DNA from: an uncultured Clostridiaceae bacterium
Lineage (GTDB): Bacteria; Bacillota; Clostridia; Lachnospirales; Lachnospiraceae
Direction of reading: 5' to 3'
Assembly (NCBI GenBank): GCA_949948825.1
Contig: CATLIJ010000007.1
Location: forward strand, 1-22,648
DNA length: 22,648 nt
Numbering within the stretch: the stretch's first letter is position 1; every line of letters starts with the position of its first letter. Shown one piece after another: positions 9,316-17,708 of this stretch. Both the position numbers and the translations under genes were made by a program. The notes beneath the pieces are model-generated. The model searched no databases, was not told the origin of the DNA, and saw only the letters and a program-made list of their open reading frames with translations.

Positions 9316-10686
9316 TCAATATTTCAGGATATCCACACCCAGGCTTTCCTGTGCCGCGGTCCATTTGGCATTCCACTCTGCCATCAAAGTGTCCAGATCC
9401 TTTGTTCCATATAAGGCGCTTTCCAAAATCTCACAATCCGGGTAATCATTGTTGTTGATTCCCACTTCGCTTTCATTATTCACATCATCAAACAAAGTCT
9501 CTTCCCCTTCAATGGCCGGATTATTGCTGAGAATCTCCACACCGTCAAATTCAGACAGAGAATCTGGAAGAGGTTCGGACTTCAGAGCCGGAATCGTACC
9601 CTCGTCCACAAACATGGGAGATTCTTCCAAAAGCCATTTCAGATAAACCATCGCTGCGATCTGGTTCTCCTCGGTTGCCTTGTTGTTAATGGCATAAGAA
9701 TAATTTCCATCTCCGGAGGCATACCGTTTGCCGTCTACTGTAATGGGGAATGGCATATATCCCACATCCTCCGGCGCGGCTCCGGCGCCTTTGCACTGCT
9801 CCACTGCCCAGGACCCCAGTACCATGGTGGCAATCTCACCCTTGTTGATCATACCCTTGGATGCCTCCCAGTCACTGCTGGCCGGATCATCCTCCACCAG
9901 CTTCCGGCTGACTGCCTCATACAGCACATAGTAGACTGCATAAGGACCGGACATATCCTCTTTTTTTGCAAACGGATCCTTTGTGTGGGCCAGATTTCCC
10001 AGCATAAAATCCGGATCTCCGGTAGCCGTCACCCCGATATACTGATCCCAGGCTCCCATGGGCCAGCCTGCCGCGAAGTTGGTATACAGCGGAATTGCGT
10101 CGGTATTGTCTTTGATCTTTTGCAAACAATCCAGAAACTCATCTGGTGTTGCCGGCAGCTGATCGATGCCAGCTTCTTTCCAGATCCGTTTGTTATAAAT
10201 CACTCCCCCTGCTGTCCCACCATTGGGGATTCCATACTGAATACCGCCGAAATTCTTGTCTGCCAGGAAATTATAAATCTCATTCAGGGAAGCAAAATCT
10301 CCCAGCGGTGAAAAGTACTCGGACATTTCGCTTTTGGCAACGGATGTGGGCATGTAGCAAATGTCTCCCCAATCCCCTGTGGGAAGCCTTAAGTTCAGCG
10401 CCTGCTCATAATCCGTGACTGCCTCATACTCCACTGTGATATTGGGATACAGCTCCATGAATTGTTCTGCATATCCTTTGTAAGTCGTGTCCACAATATC
10501 CGTCCGGTTCGTCAGCACCTTAATCGTTGCCGTAATGTCCTGATAATCTTTCCCAAGTTCAAAAGAATCAATGCTTGGAAGATTCACATCCACAGCGCCG
10601 CTGCTTTCCTCCGAACCACCGCATCCGGTCAGAGAAAACATCACTGCTGCCGCCGTCCCAAAAGCAACCAGTTTTTTCAGTTTCAT
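9316..10686 (-). CDS. Extracellular sugar-binding lipoprotein of ABC importer
   Basis: This is a COG1653/UgpB-type solute-binding protein that delivers oligosaccharides to the two permeases encoded next. From ATG at 10686 it begins MKLKK, followed by a hydrophobic stretch and lipobox SLTGC (Cys22 as lipid anchor), then a Gly/Ser/Glu linker. Mature features typical of the family include VDTTYKGYAEQFMELYPNITVEY near the start and the Trp-rich region WPMGAWDQY. The length of 456 residues is usual. In-frame starts at 10692 (ATG) and 10698 (GTG) also exist. The 10686 ATG gives the best spacing (8 nt) from the AAGGGTGG site and a normal signal peptide. It is the first gene of the mannan operon. The ligand (manno-oligosaccharide) is inferred from the mannanase downstream. 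Confidence 0.92.
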   Translation of the reverse strand: MKLKKLVAFGTAAAVMFSLTGCGGSEESSGAVDVNLPSIDSFELGKDYQDITATIKVLTNRTDIVDTTYKGYAEQFMELYPNITVEYEAVTDYEQALNLRLPTGDWGDICYMPTSVAKSEMSEYFSPLGDFASLNEIYNFLADKNFGGIQYGIPNGGTAGGVIYNKRIWKEAGIDQLPATPDEFLDCLQKIKDNTDAIPLYTNFAAGWPMGAWDQYIGVTATGDPDFMLGNLAHTKDPFAKKEDMSGPYAVYYVLYEAVSRKLVEDDPASSDWEASKGMINKGEIATMVLGSWAVEQCKGAGAAPEDVGYMPFPITVDGKRYASGDGNYSYAINNKATEENQIAAMVYLKWLLEESPMFVDEGTIPALKSEPLPDSLSEFDGVEILSNNPAIEGEETLFDDVNNESEVGINNNDYPDCEILESALYGTKDLDTLMAEWNAKWTAAQESLGVDILKY

Positions 10687-10709
10687 AAACATATCCACCC
10701 TTCTTGTTT

Positions 10710-10747
10710 AAATTTAATTTAATTATAATATTACTTAAATTAAATTT
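10710..10747. promoter_or_regulatory. Perfect 13-bp AT-only inverted repeat overlapping the promoter (putative operator)
   Basis: AAATTTAATTTAA at 10710-10722 is matched by its exact reverse complement at 10735-10747, with a 12-bp gap. One arm covers the -10 edge and start-site region; the other lies in the spacer and the end of the -35. That is the geometry expected of a repressor site. The arm also contains the full palindrome TTAAATTTAA (10708-10717). Which regulator binds is inferred: the adjacent LacI-family gene is the candidate. Confidence 0.5.
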
Positions 10748-10750
10748 CAA
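10722..10750 (-). promoter_or_regulatory. Sigma-A promoter of the mannan operon
   Basis: On the minus strand TTGAAA (10750-10745) and TATAAT (10727-10722) are separated by exactly 17 bp. The expected start near 10715 leaves a leader of about 30 nt before the ATG at 10686. It is the only near-consensus promoter I found in front of the binding-protein gene. Confidence 0.8.
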
Positions 10751-10842
10751 TAGAAAAGTGGATATTTTTATATTTTTGTTAATATTACACTATATATAAG
10801 TTCAAAAATATACAATATCAACAAATCAAGAATATCGCTACA

Positions 10843-10901
10843 TTTAATTTAAGCTTTTATAAGCTTATTAGCAAGATTTATTTTTAATTAAATTTAAGCT
10901 T
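10843..10901. promoter_or_regulatory. Upstream cluster of AT-rich repeats and three AAGCTT palindromes
   Basis: TTTAATTTAA recurs at 10843-10852 and TTAAATTTAA at 10888-10897, each directly joined to TTAAGCTT-type sequence. AAGCTT occurs at 10851, 10861 and 10896; the first two form a 6-4-6 palindrome with 10-bp spacing, one helical turn. The same core appears at the promoter about 100-180 bp away, so these may be auxiliary regulator sites. Chance similarity in AT-rich DNA is possible. Confidence 0.35.
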
Positions 10902-10903
10902 TC

Positions 10904-11093
10904 TTTTCTCAAAATACTCATTTCATCAGGAAATACTTTGAAATCTAAGATAAAGACTCACAAACAGAACCTAAATAATAAAGAACCTTCTATTACAAAT
11001 CAACAACCTCAGACACTCCTTCCCCCTGCAGCATCCTACCCATTGCCCCAAGGAAAAATCCACTTCGTTCAACCAAAAATCCGAAATACGGCG
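10904..11093. other. Intergenic stretch without recognisable genes
   Basis: This sits between the upstream AT-rich repeats and the regulator-gene terminator. No open frame has both a ribosome site and coding character, and I see no tRNA-like or riboswitch-like fold. Confidence 0.6.
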
Positions 11094-11180
11094 AAAAAAC
11101 AGCTCTGGAACAGTTGGGAAATGCCGGGTATCCCTCTTTCCACGTTGGCGCTTAGACGTTTCCAAACTGTTCCAGAGCTG
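11094..11180 (-). terminator. Intrinsic terminator after the LacI-family gene
   Basis: On the minus strand a 22-nt arm (11180-11159) pairs with 11121-11100 with one mismatch, followed directly by six T (11099-11094). The stem core is CAGCTCTGGAACAGTT. The 37-nt apical part can fold further (GGGATACCC). It begins 38 bp past the regulator stop and insulates the mannan operon from readthrough. Confidence 0.8.
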
Positions 11181-11218
11181 CTTTCCTCCTATCCTTCTCC
11201 TTATCCTGTCTTTTTCCC

Positions 11219-12229
11219 TCACCCCATATTTTTCCTCTTTACACTCTCCTTCTCAACCACACTCCCGGACACCATTCTCATATCCGACGGAGCTTTGCCC
11301 TGCTCTGCCAGAGAAACCACAATCTTTATGGCACATCGGACCATCTCCTTAATATCCACCTCATAGCTGGTAATTGTAATATCGCAAAGTCCCTCATAAA
11401 GATAATTGTCAAACCCAACAATTGATATGTCATCTGGTATCCGATATCCCCGGCTTTCCAGCAGATTCACCAATACACTGGCTGTCAAATCACAATTGCA
11501 GGCAAAGGCAGTGGGCATCCGGTCCGGCAGCTGGATATTGCCAATCTGGCCTTCCATGGTGCGGTCGTCAATTATCCAGTCCGGGTTCACCTCCAATCCG
11601 CTCTCCAAAAGAGCCTTTCGATACCCAAAATACCGGTCCGTAATGCTGTTGCTTGCCAAAAGCGTCCCCACATAAGCAATCTCCCTATGCCCCTGCTCAA
11701 TCAGATAATTCACCATCTTGTACATCCCATAGTAATTATCTGCCATCACAGACGGACACCCCATTCCCTGCATCATAAAATCTACCATCACCATAGGAAA
11801 ATCCGGCTGTTCATGGAGAAACTCCAAATAAGGCCTTCCAATCTCACCAATCACAATCAGACCCTGAATCTGCTGCTCCACAGCAAACAAAGGCAGCTCT
11901 AAAGCCGCCTCTCTTTCGTGGCGCAGCACCTCAAACAGAATCACACAATTATGAAGCCCTGCTATGAGGGACAACTCCTGATACACCTTCCAATAATAGG
12001 AAGGATACGGCCCTAAATATTTCTCTCCAATAATCACACCTACATTGAGGATCTTTTTATTGCTGACAGAGGTTCCCCTGGCCTGATATCCCATCTCTGC
12101 CGCCACCTGTTTAATCTTTGTCCTCAGCTCTTCACTGACTCCCTTCTGCCCTGCCAGGGCATTGGATACAGTTACTACGCTGACTCCAAGCTGTCTGGCA
12201 ATATCTGCCAGCCGGACCTCTTTCTTCAT
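11219..12229 (-). CDS. LacI/GalR-family transcriptional regulator, probable control of the mannan operon
   Basis: The protein has 336 residues. The N-terminal helix-turn-helix is at about 5-25 (LADIARQLGVSVVTVSNALAG). A periplasmic-binding-protein-like effector domain follows from about 64 (NVGVIIGEKYLG) to the end, with VGFDNYLYEGL typical of the family. The linker after the HTH (MGYQARGTSVSNKKIL) is short and lacks the usual N-x-x-A-x-x-L hinge helix. The ATG at 12229 is only 3 bp after the glycosyltransferase stop, with GAGGAGG inside that gene's end, so the regulator is translated as the last gene of the glycan unit. Its target is inferred to be the promoter at 10722-10750, 0.5 kb downstream; the effector would be a mannan sugar. 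Confidence 0.92.
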   Translation of the reverse strand: MKKEVRLADIARQLGVSVVTVSNALAGQKGVSEELRTKIKQVAAEMGYQARGTSVSNKKILNVGVIIGEKYLGPYPSYYWKVYQELSLIAGLHNCVILFEVLRHEREAALELPLFAVEQQIQGLIVIGEIGRPYLEFLHEQPDFPMVMVDFMMQGMGCPSVMADNYYGMYKMVNYLIEQGHREIAYVGTLLASNSITDRYFGYRKALLESGLEVNPDWIIDDRTMEGQIGNIQLPDRMPTAFACNCDLTASVLVNLLESRGYRIPDDISIVGFDNYLYEGLCDITITSYEVDIKEMVRCAIKIVVSLAEQGKAPSDMRMVSGSVVEKESVKRKNMG

Positions 12230-12232
12230 ATT

Positions 12233-15200
12233 CTACTCAAAATCCTCCTCAATCCTTTTCCAGGCCGCATCCACACTGAAATAAGCCCGAATATACTCCT
12301 GCGTCTTTCTGCAAAGCTCACGGCACTTTTCTGTATCCTGGTAAAGCTCCGCAACCACATCTGCAAACCGTTCCGGGGCATCCTCCACCAGAAGAACCTC
12401 TTCTGCCCGGGGCATCCCCTCAGCCCCAATGGCTGTGGTGACAACAGGCGCTCCGTTATAGATAGCTTCCACTACCTTTCCCTTCACCCCTGCACCATAC
12501 CGTAGAGGCACTACCACAACTCTGCATGTATCATACAGATGCTCCAGCTCCTCCTCAGATACAAAGCCTTTGATGACAATGCCATTTCCCGGCTGCTCCA
12601 GAGCCTTAATCTCCTCTGTCACCTTTGAGCCAACCACCACAAACTCCGGCGCTGTTTGTCCGGCTGCCTGCATTTTCTCACAAATCAGCGGATAAATCTC
12701 TCTGGCAAACCAAAGCACCGCGTCACCATTTGGTGGATGGGCAAAGCCACCTACAAACAAAAGTCCCTGTCTCTGTGCAAAATCCTCCTGCAAGTTTTCC
12801 TTAAACTGATCAAACACATAGGCCGTAATATCCTTCACCGCAATGGTCGGGTCCATGGCCTGGATTGCATCTCTCTCCACATATGACGGATAATAGGACA
12901 CTGCTGCCTTGCTCATCAGCATCATCTCCACGGACTTCCAGTACTCTGCCTCCTCCCGCTTCTGCAGATCACCAGTAAGCTGGTATTCCCGCCCTTCCCG
13001 CAGAAAATGCAGGTCATGGCCATAATAAATCACCTTCATATCCGTATTATCCAGAATATAATCAATATACTTGGAAGCAATATGAGGCCGGTTCAAATAT
13101 GCTATGGCAATATCCTCCCCATGATCCCGAAGCCAGTCCCAAATCTTAACCTGATATTCAGCCCCGTACAGAACTTCAATTCCCATCTGCTGAAGGGTTG
13201 TGGAATAAGGCTCCTCCCGAAGAAAATTATCCCCCAGGAATTTCACCACATATCCTTTTTTCAAAAACATTTTTAAATACTGAAACGTGGTTTTGGAACC
13301 AGCATCCCGGTCGTAGGTGGGTACATAATGATCCACCACAAGAATCATCCTTTTCCCCATGCTCCGTTCTCTGGCGCGGAACGGGTCCGGATTTCCGTTA
13401 TTCTCACATTGCATGGCAAACTCTGCCGCCCATTTTTGTTTCAGCTTCTCACTGTTTTCCACCTGGTATCGTTTCAGCCCTGTTCCCTGTACATCCGTGC
13501 CATTGGAAATACCCTCAAAATGAATCACCTTGGAGAGAGGCTGATACACTACCCGGTATCCCTTCTTTCTCACCTCAAATGCCAGATCAGAATCTTCACA
13601 GTAAGCGGGTGCAAACCGGGTATCAAACCCTCCAATCTCTTTCCACAGCCAAACCGGCAGCAAAATAGCTGCCCCGGAAATATAATCCACATCCTTCACA
13701 TAATTGTATTCCGGCTTGTCCGGGTCATCCAGCCGTCCATAGTTCCATCCAGACCCATCGCTCCAGATGATGCCTCCAGCCTCCTGAAGCCGTCCATCCG
13801 GGTACACCAGCTTAGAGCCAGCCATGCCAATGGATTTGTCTGACTCAATCAGCTCCACCAGAGAGCTAAGCCATTTTTCTGTCACCTGAGTATCATTGTT
13901 AAGAAACATCAGATACTCTCCTCTGGCCTTCATGGCGGCCTGATTACAGTTCCGAAGAAAGCCCTGATTCTCCTTATTTCTGCAAATCACAAGACCCTCT
14001 GCGAAATCCTCCAGACGCGCTGTGGCATCTGTGGACACATCATCTGCAATCAATACCTCATAGCTGACATCCTTTGTATGCTCCAGTATGGATACCAGAC
14101 AGGCATAGGTATAGGAAATCTGATTGTAAACTGGTATCACAAGAGATACCTTTGGCTGCTTTTCATATTTAAACTTAAGCTTCCCATGCTGTTTATAAAG
14201 GTCCCCAATATAAAAATATCCGTCCCGCAGATTCCGCCCTTCCTCTGTAGAATAAAGCTTCATGGAATGAATGGGGTGCAGCAAATATTCCTTTTTATAT
14301 TTCAGCTGCTTTCGCTCCAAAGAACCCGGAGGATACTTTCGGTTCACCTGCTCTCCCAGCTTCCGCTTTGCTTTAAAAATAAGAGCTTCATGGCGGTTTA
14401 AATAAGCCAGCGTTTTGCCCAGCTCCTGATTTTCCCTGCGCAGATCCCCAATGATAATCTCCAGATTTGTCACATGATTGTTGGTCAGCCTCTGAACCTC
14501 TGTAAGCTTTCGGATTGCCACATCCTTTTCCCTGGTATGAATCTTCATCTGCTCAATCCGTTCTCTGGCCCGCTCCAAATCGCTTTCTGTCTGGCGGATT
14601 TCCCGGATTCCGCGGGAATAGACCATATAATTGCCCAAATACTTCTGCTGATTCTCCCCATGAACATAATTCTGGAAATTTATCTCCATTTTCTGGTAAA
14701 CCTCAACCAGCTCCGGCTCAATCTGAAAAGCCTCTAAGATCCGGTCCAGTCCCAGCTGCCCCATGATGCTGCTGTACTGCTCATAAAAATAATAGAGAAT
14801 CCGGTATTTTACAAAATGCTCTGGCACGGGAAAAAGAAATACCCACTCATAATCCAGACAATAGTTTCCCTGATCTGTAGCCAGAATATTTTCAAACAAC
14901 ATGTCAATATTGGAAACTTCACAGGTAGCATCCTTTTCCAAAAGCGCCAGCTCTGATTCCTCCAACCCTTCCCCGAACACCTCCAGAAACTCCTCTGTGC
15001 GTACAAAAACACCCTTGCTTTCCGGAGCCACATCATACAGCCGGTCCATAGCCTTCTTTAAAATGTCAATGGGCAGCTTGCCGCCTGAAATCTCCTGTCC
15101 CAGCTGCTCTGCCCAGGTCTGCCCCTGAAGATACGGAAAAAAGGCTGCGTTTTTATCCTCCTGGTATTCTGGCATTGCTGCCTTTAACACCCGGTGCTGT

Positions 15201-16174
15201 CTGGAAAGCTTCTCATACTTTTCCTGAAAAGACCAGATATGGCCCATCCCCCCCAGGCTGAGAGCTGCCTTTTCCACATACCGTTCCTCTGACCTTCTCC
15301 TGCAAATGCAGGTCTTGATCTGAAACTGATCTCTGCGGGTTTTATTATATTTAATAAAAATCCGTTCATTTTTTTGAAGCTCTCTTTCCTTTGGACTCCA
15401 GAAGACCAAATAGGAATTGGCATACAAATCAAACAGCCCCTCTTCACAGACCGCATCAAATCCCTGCCCCATATCCATCATGTGATACCGGGGATAGTCA
15501 TAAGCAGGCGTCACCCGTGTCAAATCTCCCTTTTTTGGAAGATATTCGTCCGAATATATGCTGACGGGGACACGGTAATCTGGCATAGGATAATAAAAAC
15601 GCAAATACCCCTGCTCCCCGGAATCTCCACACAGGAGCCGGACCAGACGCCCCTTTGCCAGCTCTCCTTCTTCCCGTGCTGTTCCTGCCCAGTACTTCAT
15701 TCCCAGAGCATTGGCAACTGCCACAATCAAAACACCCGTCTCCTTCAGCAAGTCCTTAGCCGCACGGATCTGAGAATCCCATTCCTCCTCCGGAAATCCT
15801 GTCATCACAATATATTGGAATCTTTTACCTGCGTCGAATATCTGGTCTCTGTATTGAGAAAGAGAACCCTGTTCATATACAATATTTTTTGCTCCCGGAT
15901 AGCGAAGCCTTACCGTCTCAAGGGCCTTTTCCTCTGTATCCAAAACCGTTACGCTCCTGACAACACTTCGGTACAGTCCGGTCATGGCCCCATAATCTGC
16001 TCCAACCTGCAAAAGCTCCTCCTGGGAATCAAAATCATACCATTCCAACAGCAGCTCCCGCTGCTCGGAAAGAGCATACAAATAATCCAGACGGGTGTTT
16101 TTCTCCAATGCCTTGCAAATATCTCCCTCATGCTCTTTCAAAAGCATCTGAATCTCATCATCAATCCGTCTCAT
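12233..16174 (-). CDS. Large multidomain glycosyltransferase (methyltransferase-like, GT2, GT4)
   Basis: The protein probably builds a cell-surface glycan in the cytoplasm from nucleotide sugars. Numbering counts from the TTG at 16180. A degenerate SAM-methyltransferase-like fold lies at about 50-190 (LLQVGADYG, IVMTGFPEEEWDS). A helical region follows, with a coiled coil at about 525-600. The GT2 domain spans about 677-895: VSLVIPVYN, then NNDTQ as the DXD-like metal site, then CEDSDLAFEV as the catalytic-base region. The GT4 domain spans about 944-1315: LFVGGFAHPPNGD, PLRYGAGVKGK and VVEAIYNGAPVV. I chose ATG at 16174 with the AAAGGTGGTG site; TTG at 16180 is an alternative adding two residues. 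The ATPase gene ends 23 bp upstream. The glycan product cannot be told from sequence. Such fusions accompany O-antigen-like or rhamnan-like export systems. Confidence 0.9.
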   Translation of the reverse strand: MRRIDDEIQMLLKEHEGDICKALEKNTRLDYLYALSEQRELLLEWYDFDSQEELLQVGADYGAMTGLYRSVVRSVTVLDTEEKALETVRLRYPGAKNIVYEQGSLSQYRDQIFDAGKRFQYIVMTGFPEEEWDSQIRAAKDLLKETGVLIVAVANALGMKYWAGTAREEGELAKGRLVRLLCGDSGEQGYLRFYYPMPDYRVPVSIYSDEYLPKKGDLTRVTPAYDYPRYHMMDMGQGFDAVCEEGLFDLYANSYLVFWSPKERELQKNERIFIKYNKTRRDQFQIKTCICRRRSEERYVEKAALSLGGMGHIWSFQEKYEKLSRQHRVLKAAMPEYQEDKNAAFFPYLQGQTWAEQLGQEISGGKLPIDILKKAMDRLYDVAPESKGVFVRTEEFLEVFGEGLEESELALLEKDATCEVSNIDMLFENILATDQGNYCLDYEWVFLFPVPEHFVKYRILYYFYEQYSSIMGQLGLDRILEAFQIEPELVEVYQKMEINFQNYVHGENQQKYLGNYMVYSRGIREIRQTESDLERARERIEQMKIHTREKDVAIRKLTEVQRLTNNHVTNLEIIIGDLRRENQELGKTLAYLNRHEALIFKAKRKLGEQVNRKYPPGSLERKQLKYKKEYLLHPIHSMKLYSTEEGRNLRDGYFYIGDLYKQHGKLKFKYEKQPKVSLVIPVYNQISYTYACLVSILEHTKDVSYEVLIADDVSTDATARLEDFAEGLVICRNKENQGFLRNCNQAAMKARGEYLMFLNNDTQVTEKWLSSLVELIESDKSIGMAGSKLVYPDGRLQEAGGIIWSDGSGWNYGRLDDPDKPEYNYVKDVDYISGAAILLPVWLWKEIGGFDTRFAPAYCEDSDLAFEVRKKGYRVVYQPLSKVIHFEGISNGTDVQGTGLKRYQVENSEKLKQKWAAEFAMQCENNGNPDPFRARERSMGKRMILVVDHYVPTYDRDAGSKTTFQYLKMFLKKGYVVKFLGDNFLREEPYSTTLQQMGIEVLYGAEYQVKIWDWLRDHGEDIAIAYLNRPHIASKYIDYILDNTDMKVIYYGHDLHFLREGREYQLTGDLQKREEAEYWKSVEMMLMSKAAVSYYPSYVERDAIQAMDPTIAVKDITAYVFDQFKENLQEDFAQRQGLLFVGGFAHPPNGDAVLWFAREIYPLICEKMQAAGQTAPEFVVVGSKVTEEIKALEQPGNGIVIKGFVSEEELEHLYDTCRVVVVPLRYGAGVKGKVVEAIYNGAPVVTTAIGAEGMPRAEEVLLVEDAPERFADVVAELYQDTEKCRELCRKTQEYIRAYFSVDAAWKRIEEDFE

Positions 16175-16197
16175 AACCAATTACACCACCTTTGCTT

Positions 16198-17613
16198 TTA
16201 AGTTCCGCTATTTGGCTGATAGGTTGCCCTTACTTCCGATTCCATATCATAGATTCCCACAGTATTCTTGTTGGAAATGACCGTAATATTGGCAATATCA
16301 TAAAGCCGGTGGTATACGGTATGCTCCCCCTGTTCAAAACCGGTGCAGCTCATAGACAACAGATATTCACCCCCCTGCAGCGTCATTTTCTGCCGAAAAT
16401 TCACTTCATATCCATCCCCTGCCTTCACCGGACAAATATCCGCCCCCTCAAACATGGTATTGGTTCCGGAAAGCTCCTCCCCCATTTTGCTTTTAATTGT
16501 ATAAGTAAAAATCGGCGCCTGAATCTCTGCCCGAAAACGGATCTTTTCCCGGATGGTAAAATACTCACCCTTTAACAGAAGATTGGTCAGATTTCCCCGC
16601 TCATCAAACAGCCCCAAATCATAAATCTCTGCCTTTCCATTTCCATACTCAGTCCGGTTTGGATTGATAGTAAGATGGTCCTTCATCAATCCTTTTACCT
16701 CAGCTATCTCGTTTAATCCGCCAGAGCTTTGTTCTGTTTTGGCCCACTCCCTCTCCCCATTCAAAGCTTCCGGTTCCATTTCCTCCGGCTTTTTTCCTGT
16801 CCGGCTTACCATCTCCCCGGAAAAATCATTTTCTGCACTCAATTCTGCTTCCAGGTCATCCATCTGGTTTGCCAGAATTTTTTTATACAAATCCACCATC
16901 TTCCCCGGGGCGCCCTCTGCCACAAAATGTCCCTTATTCAACAGCACCACCCGGTTGCAGTATTTAATTACACTCCCCATATCGTGAGTAACCATTAATA
17001 TTGTTGTTCCGTTTTTCCGGATTTCCTCCATCCTCCGGTAACATTTTGCCTGAAAAAATACATCGCCAACAGAAAGCGCCTCATCCACAATCAAAATCTC
17101 AGGCTCTACATTTATAGCCAAAGCAAAAGCCAACCGCACAAACATACCGCTGGAATAAGTTTTCACAGGCTGATGCACAAAATCTCCAATATCCGCAAAC
17201 TCTAAAATATCAGAAAGCTTTTCCTCCATCTCTTTGCGGGAAAATCCCATCATGGTTCCATTCATATAGATATTCTCAATTCCCGTGTAATCCATATTAA
17301 AGCCAGCGCCCAGCTCCAGCAACGCTGAAATCACACCAGACACCTTTACCTCTCCGGAGGTTGGCGTAAGTACTCCTGTGATAATTTTTAATATAGTAGA
17401 TTTTCCAGAACCATTGGTACCGATAATGCCCACAGTCTCACCTTTTTTTACCTGAAAAGAGATTCCATTCAGCGCAAAAAAATCCTTGTGATAGCTTTTG
17501 TGGGACAGACTTAAGGACTCCTTCAGACGGTCTATGGGTTTATCATATAACTGGTACACCTTGCTTACATCCTGTACCTGGATGGCATATTCCATATTTT
17601 CCTCAAACGGCAT
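16198..17613 (-). CDS. ABC-2 polysaccharide exporter ATPase, Wzt/TagH type, with C-terminal glycan-binding domain
   Basis: This ATPase powers export of a lipid-linked glycan. Counting from ATG at 17613, Walker A is GTNGSGKST at about 65-73, the signature YSSGM at about 153-157 precedes VRLAFALAI, Walker B ILIVDE lies at about 173-178, and the switch His is in MVTHD at about 208-211. A variable linker (250-310) leads to a Wzt_C-like beta-sandwich (about 315-465), which in characterised Wzt proteins recognises the capped glycan end. The GTG at 17640 lacks a ribosome site. The ATG at 17613 has GAGAGG 6 nt upstream, so I prefer 471 residues. The partner membrane permease (Wzm/TagG) is not adjacent, which is unusual. 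The multidomain glycosyltransferase follows 23 bp downstream. Confidence 0.92.
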   Translation of the reverse strand: MPFEENMEYAIQVQDVSKVYQLYDKPIDRLKESLSLSHKSYHKDFFALNGISFQVKKGETVGIIGTNGSGKSTILKIITGVLTPTSGEVKVSGVISALLELGAGFNMDYTGIENIYMNGTMMGFSRKEMEEKLSDILEFADIGDFVHQPVKTYSSGMFVRLAFALAINVEPEILIVDEALSVGDVFFQAKCYRRMEEIRKNGTTILMVTHDMGSVIKYCNRVVLLNKGHFVAEGAPGKMVDLYKKILANQMDDLEAELSAENDFSGEMVSRTGKKPEEMEPEALNGEREWAKTEQSSGGLNEIAEVKGLMKDHLTINPNRTEYGNGKAEIYDLGLFDERGNLTNLLLKGEYFTIREKIRFRAEIQAPIFTYTIKSKMGEELSGTNTMFEGADICPVKAGDGYEVNFRQKMTLQGGEYLLSMSCTGFEQGEHTVYHRLYDIANITVISNKNTVGIYDMESEVRATYQPNSGT

Positions 17614-17661
17614 ATTTTTCCTCTCTAAGCCTTCCTGCACCTCACTGCTTTTACTGCGACA

Positions 17662-17688
17662 GCACAGCTCATTGGCGCTGAGCTGTGC
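17662..17688 (-). promoter_or_regulatory. Intercistronic stem-loop between fapA-like and ABC ATPase genes
   Basis: A perfect 10-bp stem (GCACAGCTCA/TGAGCTGTGC) with a 7-nt loop lies 20 bp after the upstream stop. On the minus strand no T-run follows, so complete termination is unlikely. It may be an RNA processing or stability element that partly separates the first gene from the glycan genes. Confidence 0.55.
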
Positions 17689-17708
17689 AAAAACGGGGTC
17701 ACGAAGAT

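Noticed and set aside
10951..11005. Possible second minus-strand promoter (TTGATT with an AT-rich -10)
   Set aside because: Spacing is about 19 bp with a poor -10, and a much better promoter lies at 10722-10750.
10938..11366. Plus-strand frame of 142 codons across the intergenic region and the regulator 3' end
   Set aside because: It reads through the terminator hairpin and antisense to the LacI gene, has no ribosome site, and has low-complexity composition.
17662..17688. Hairpin after the fapA-like gene as an intrinsic terminator
   Set aside because: On the transcribed strand the T-run is on the 5' side of the stem and none follows it.
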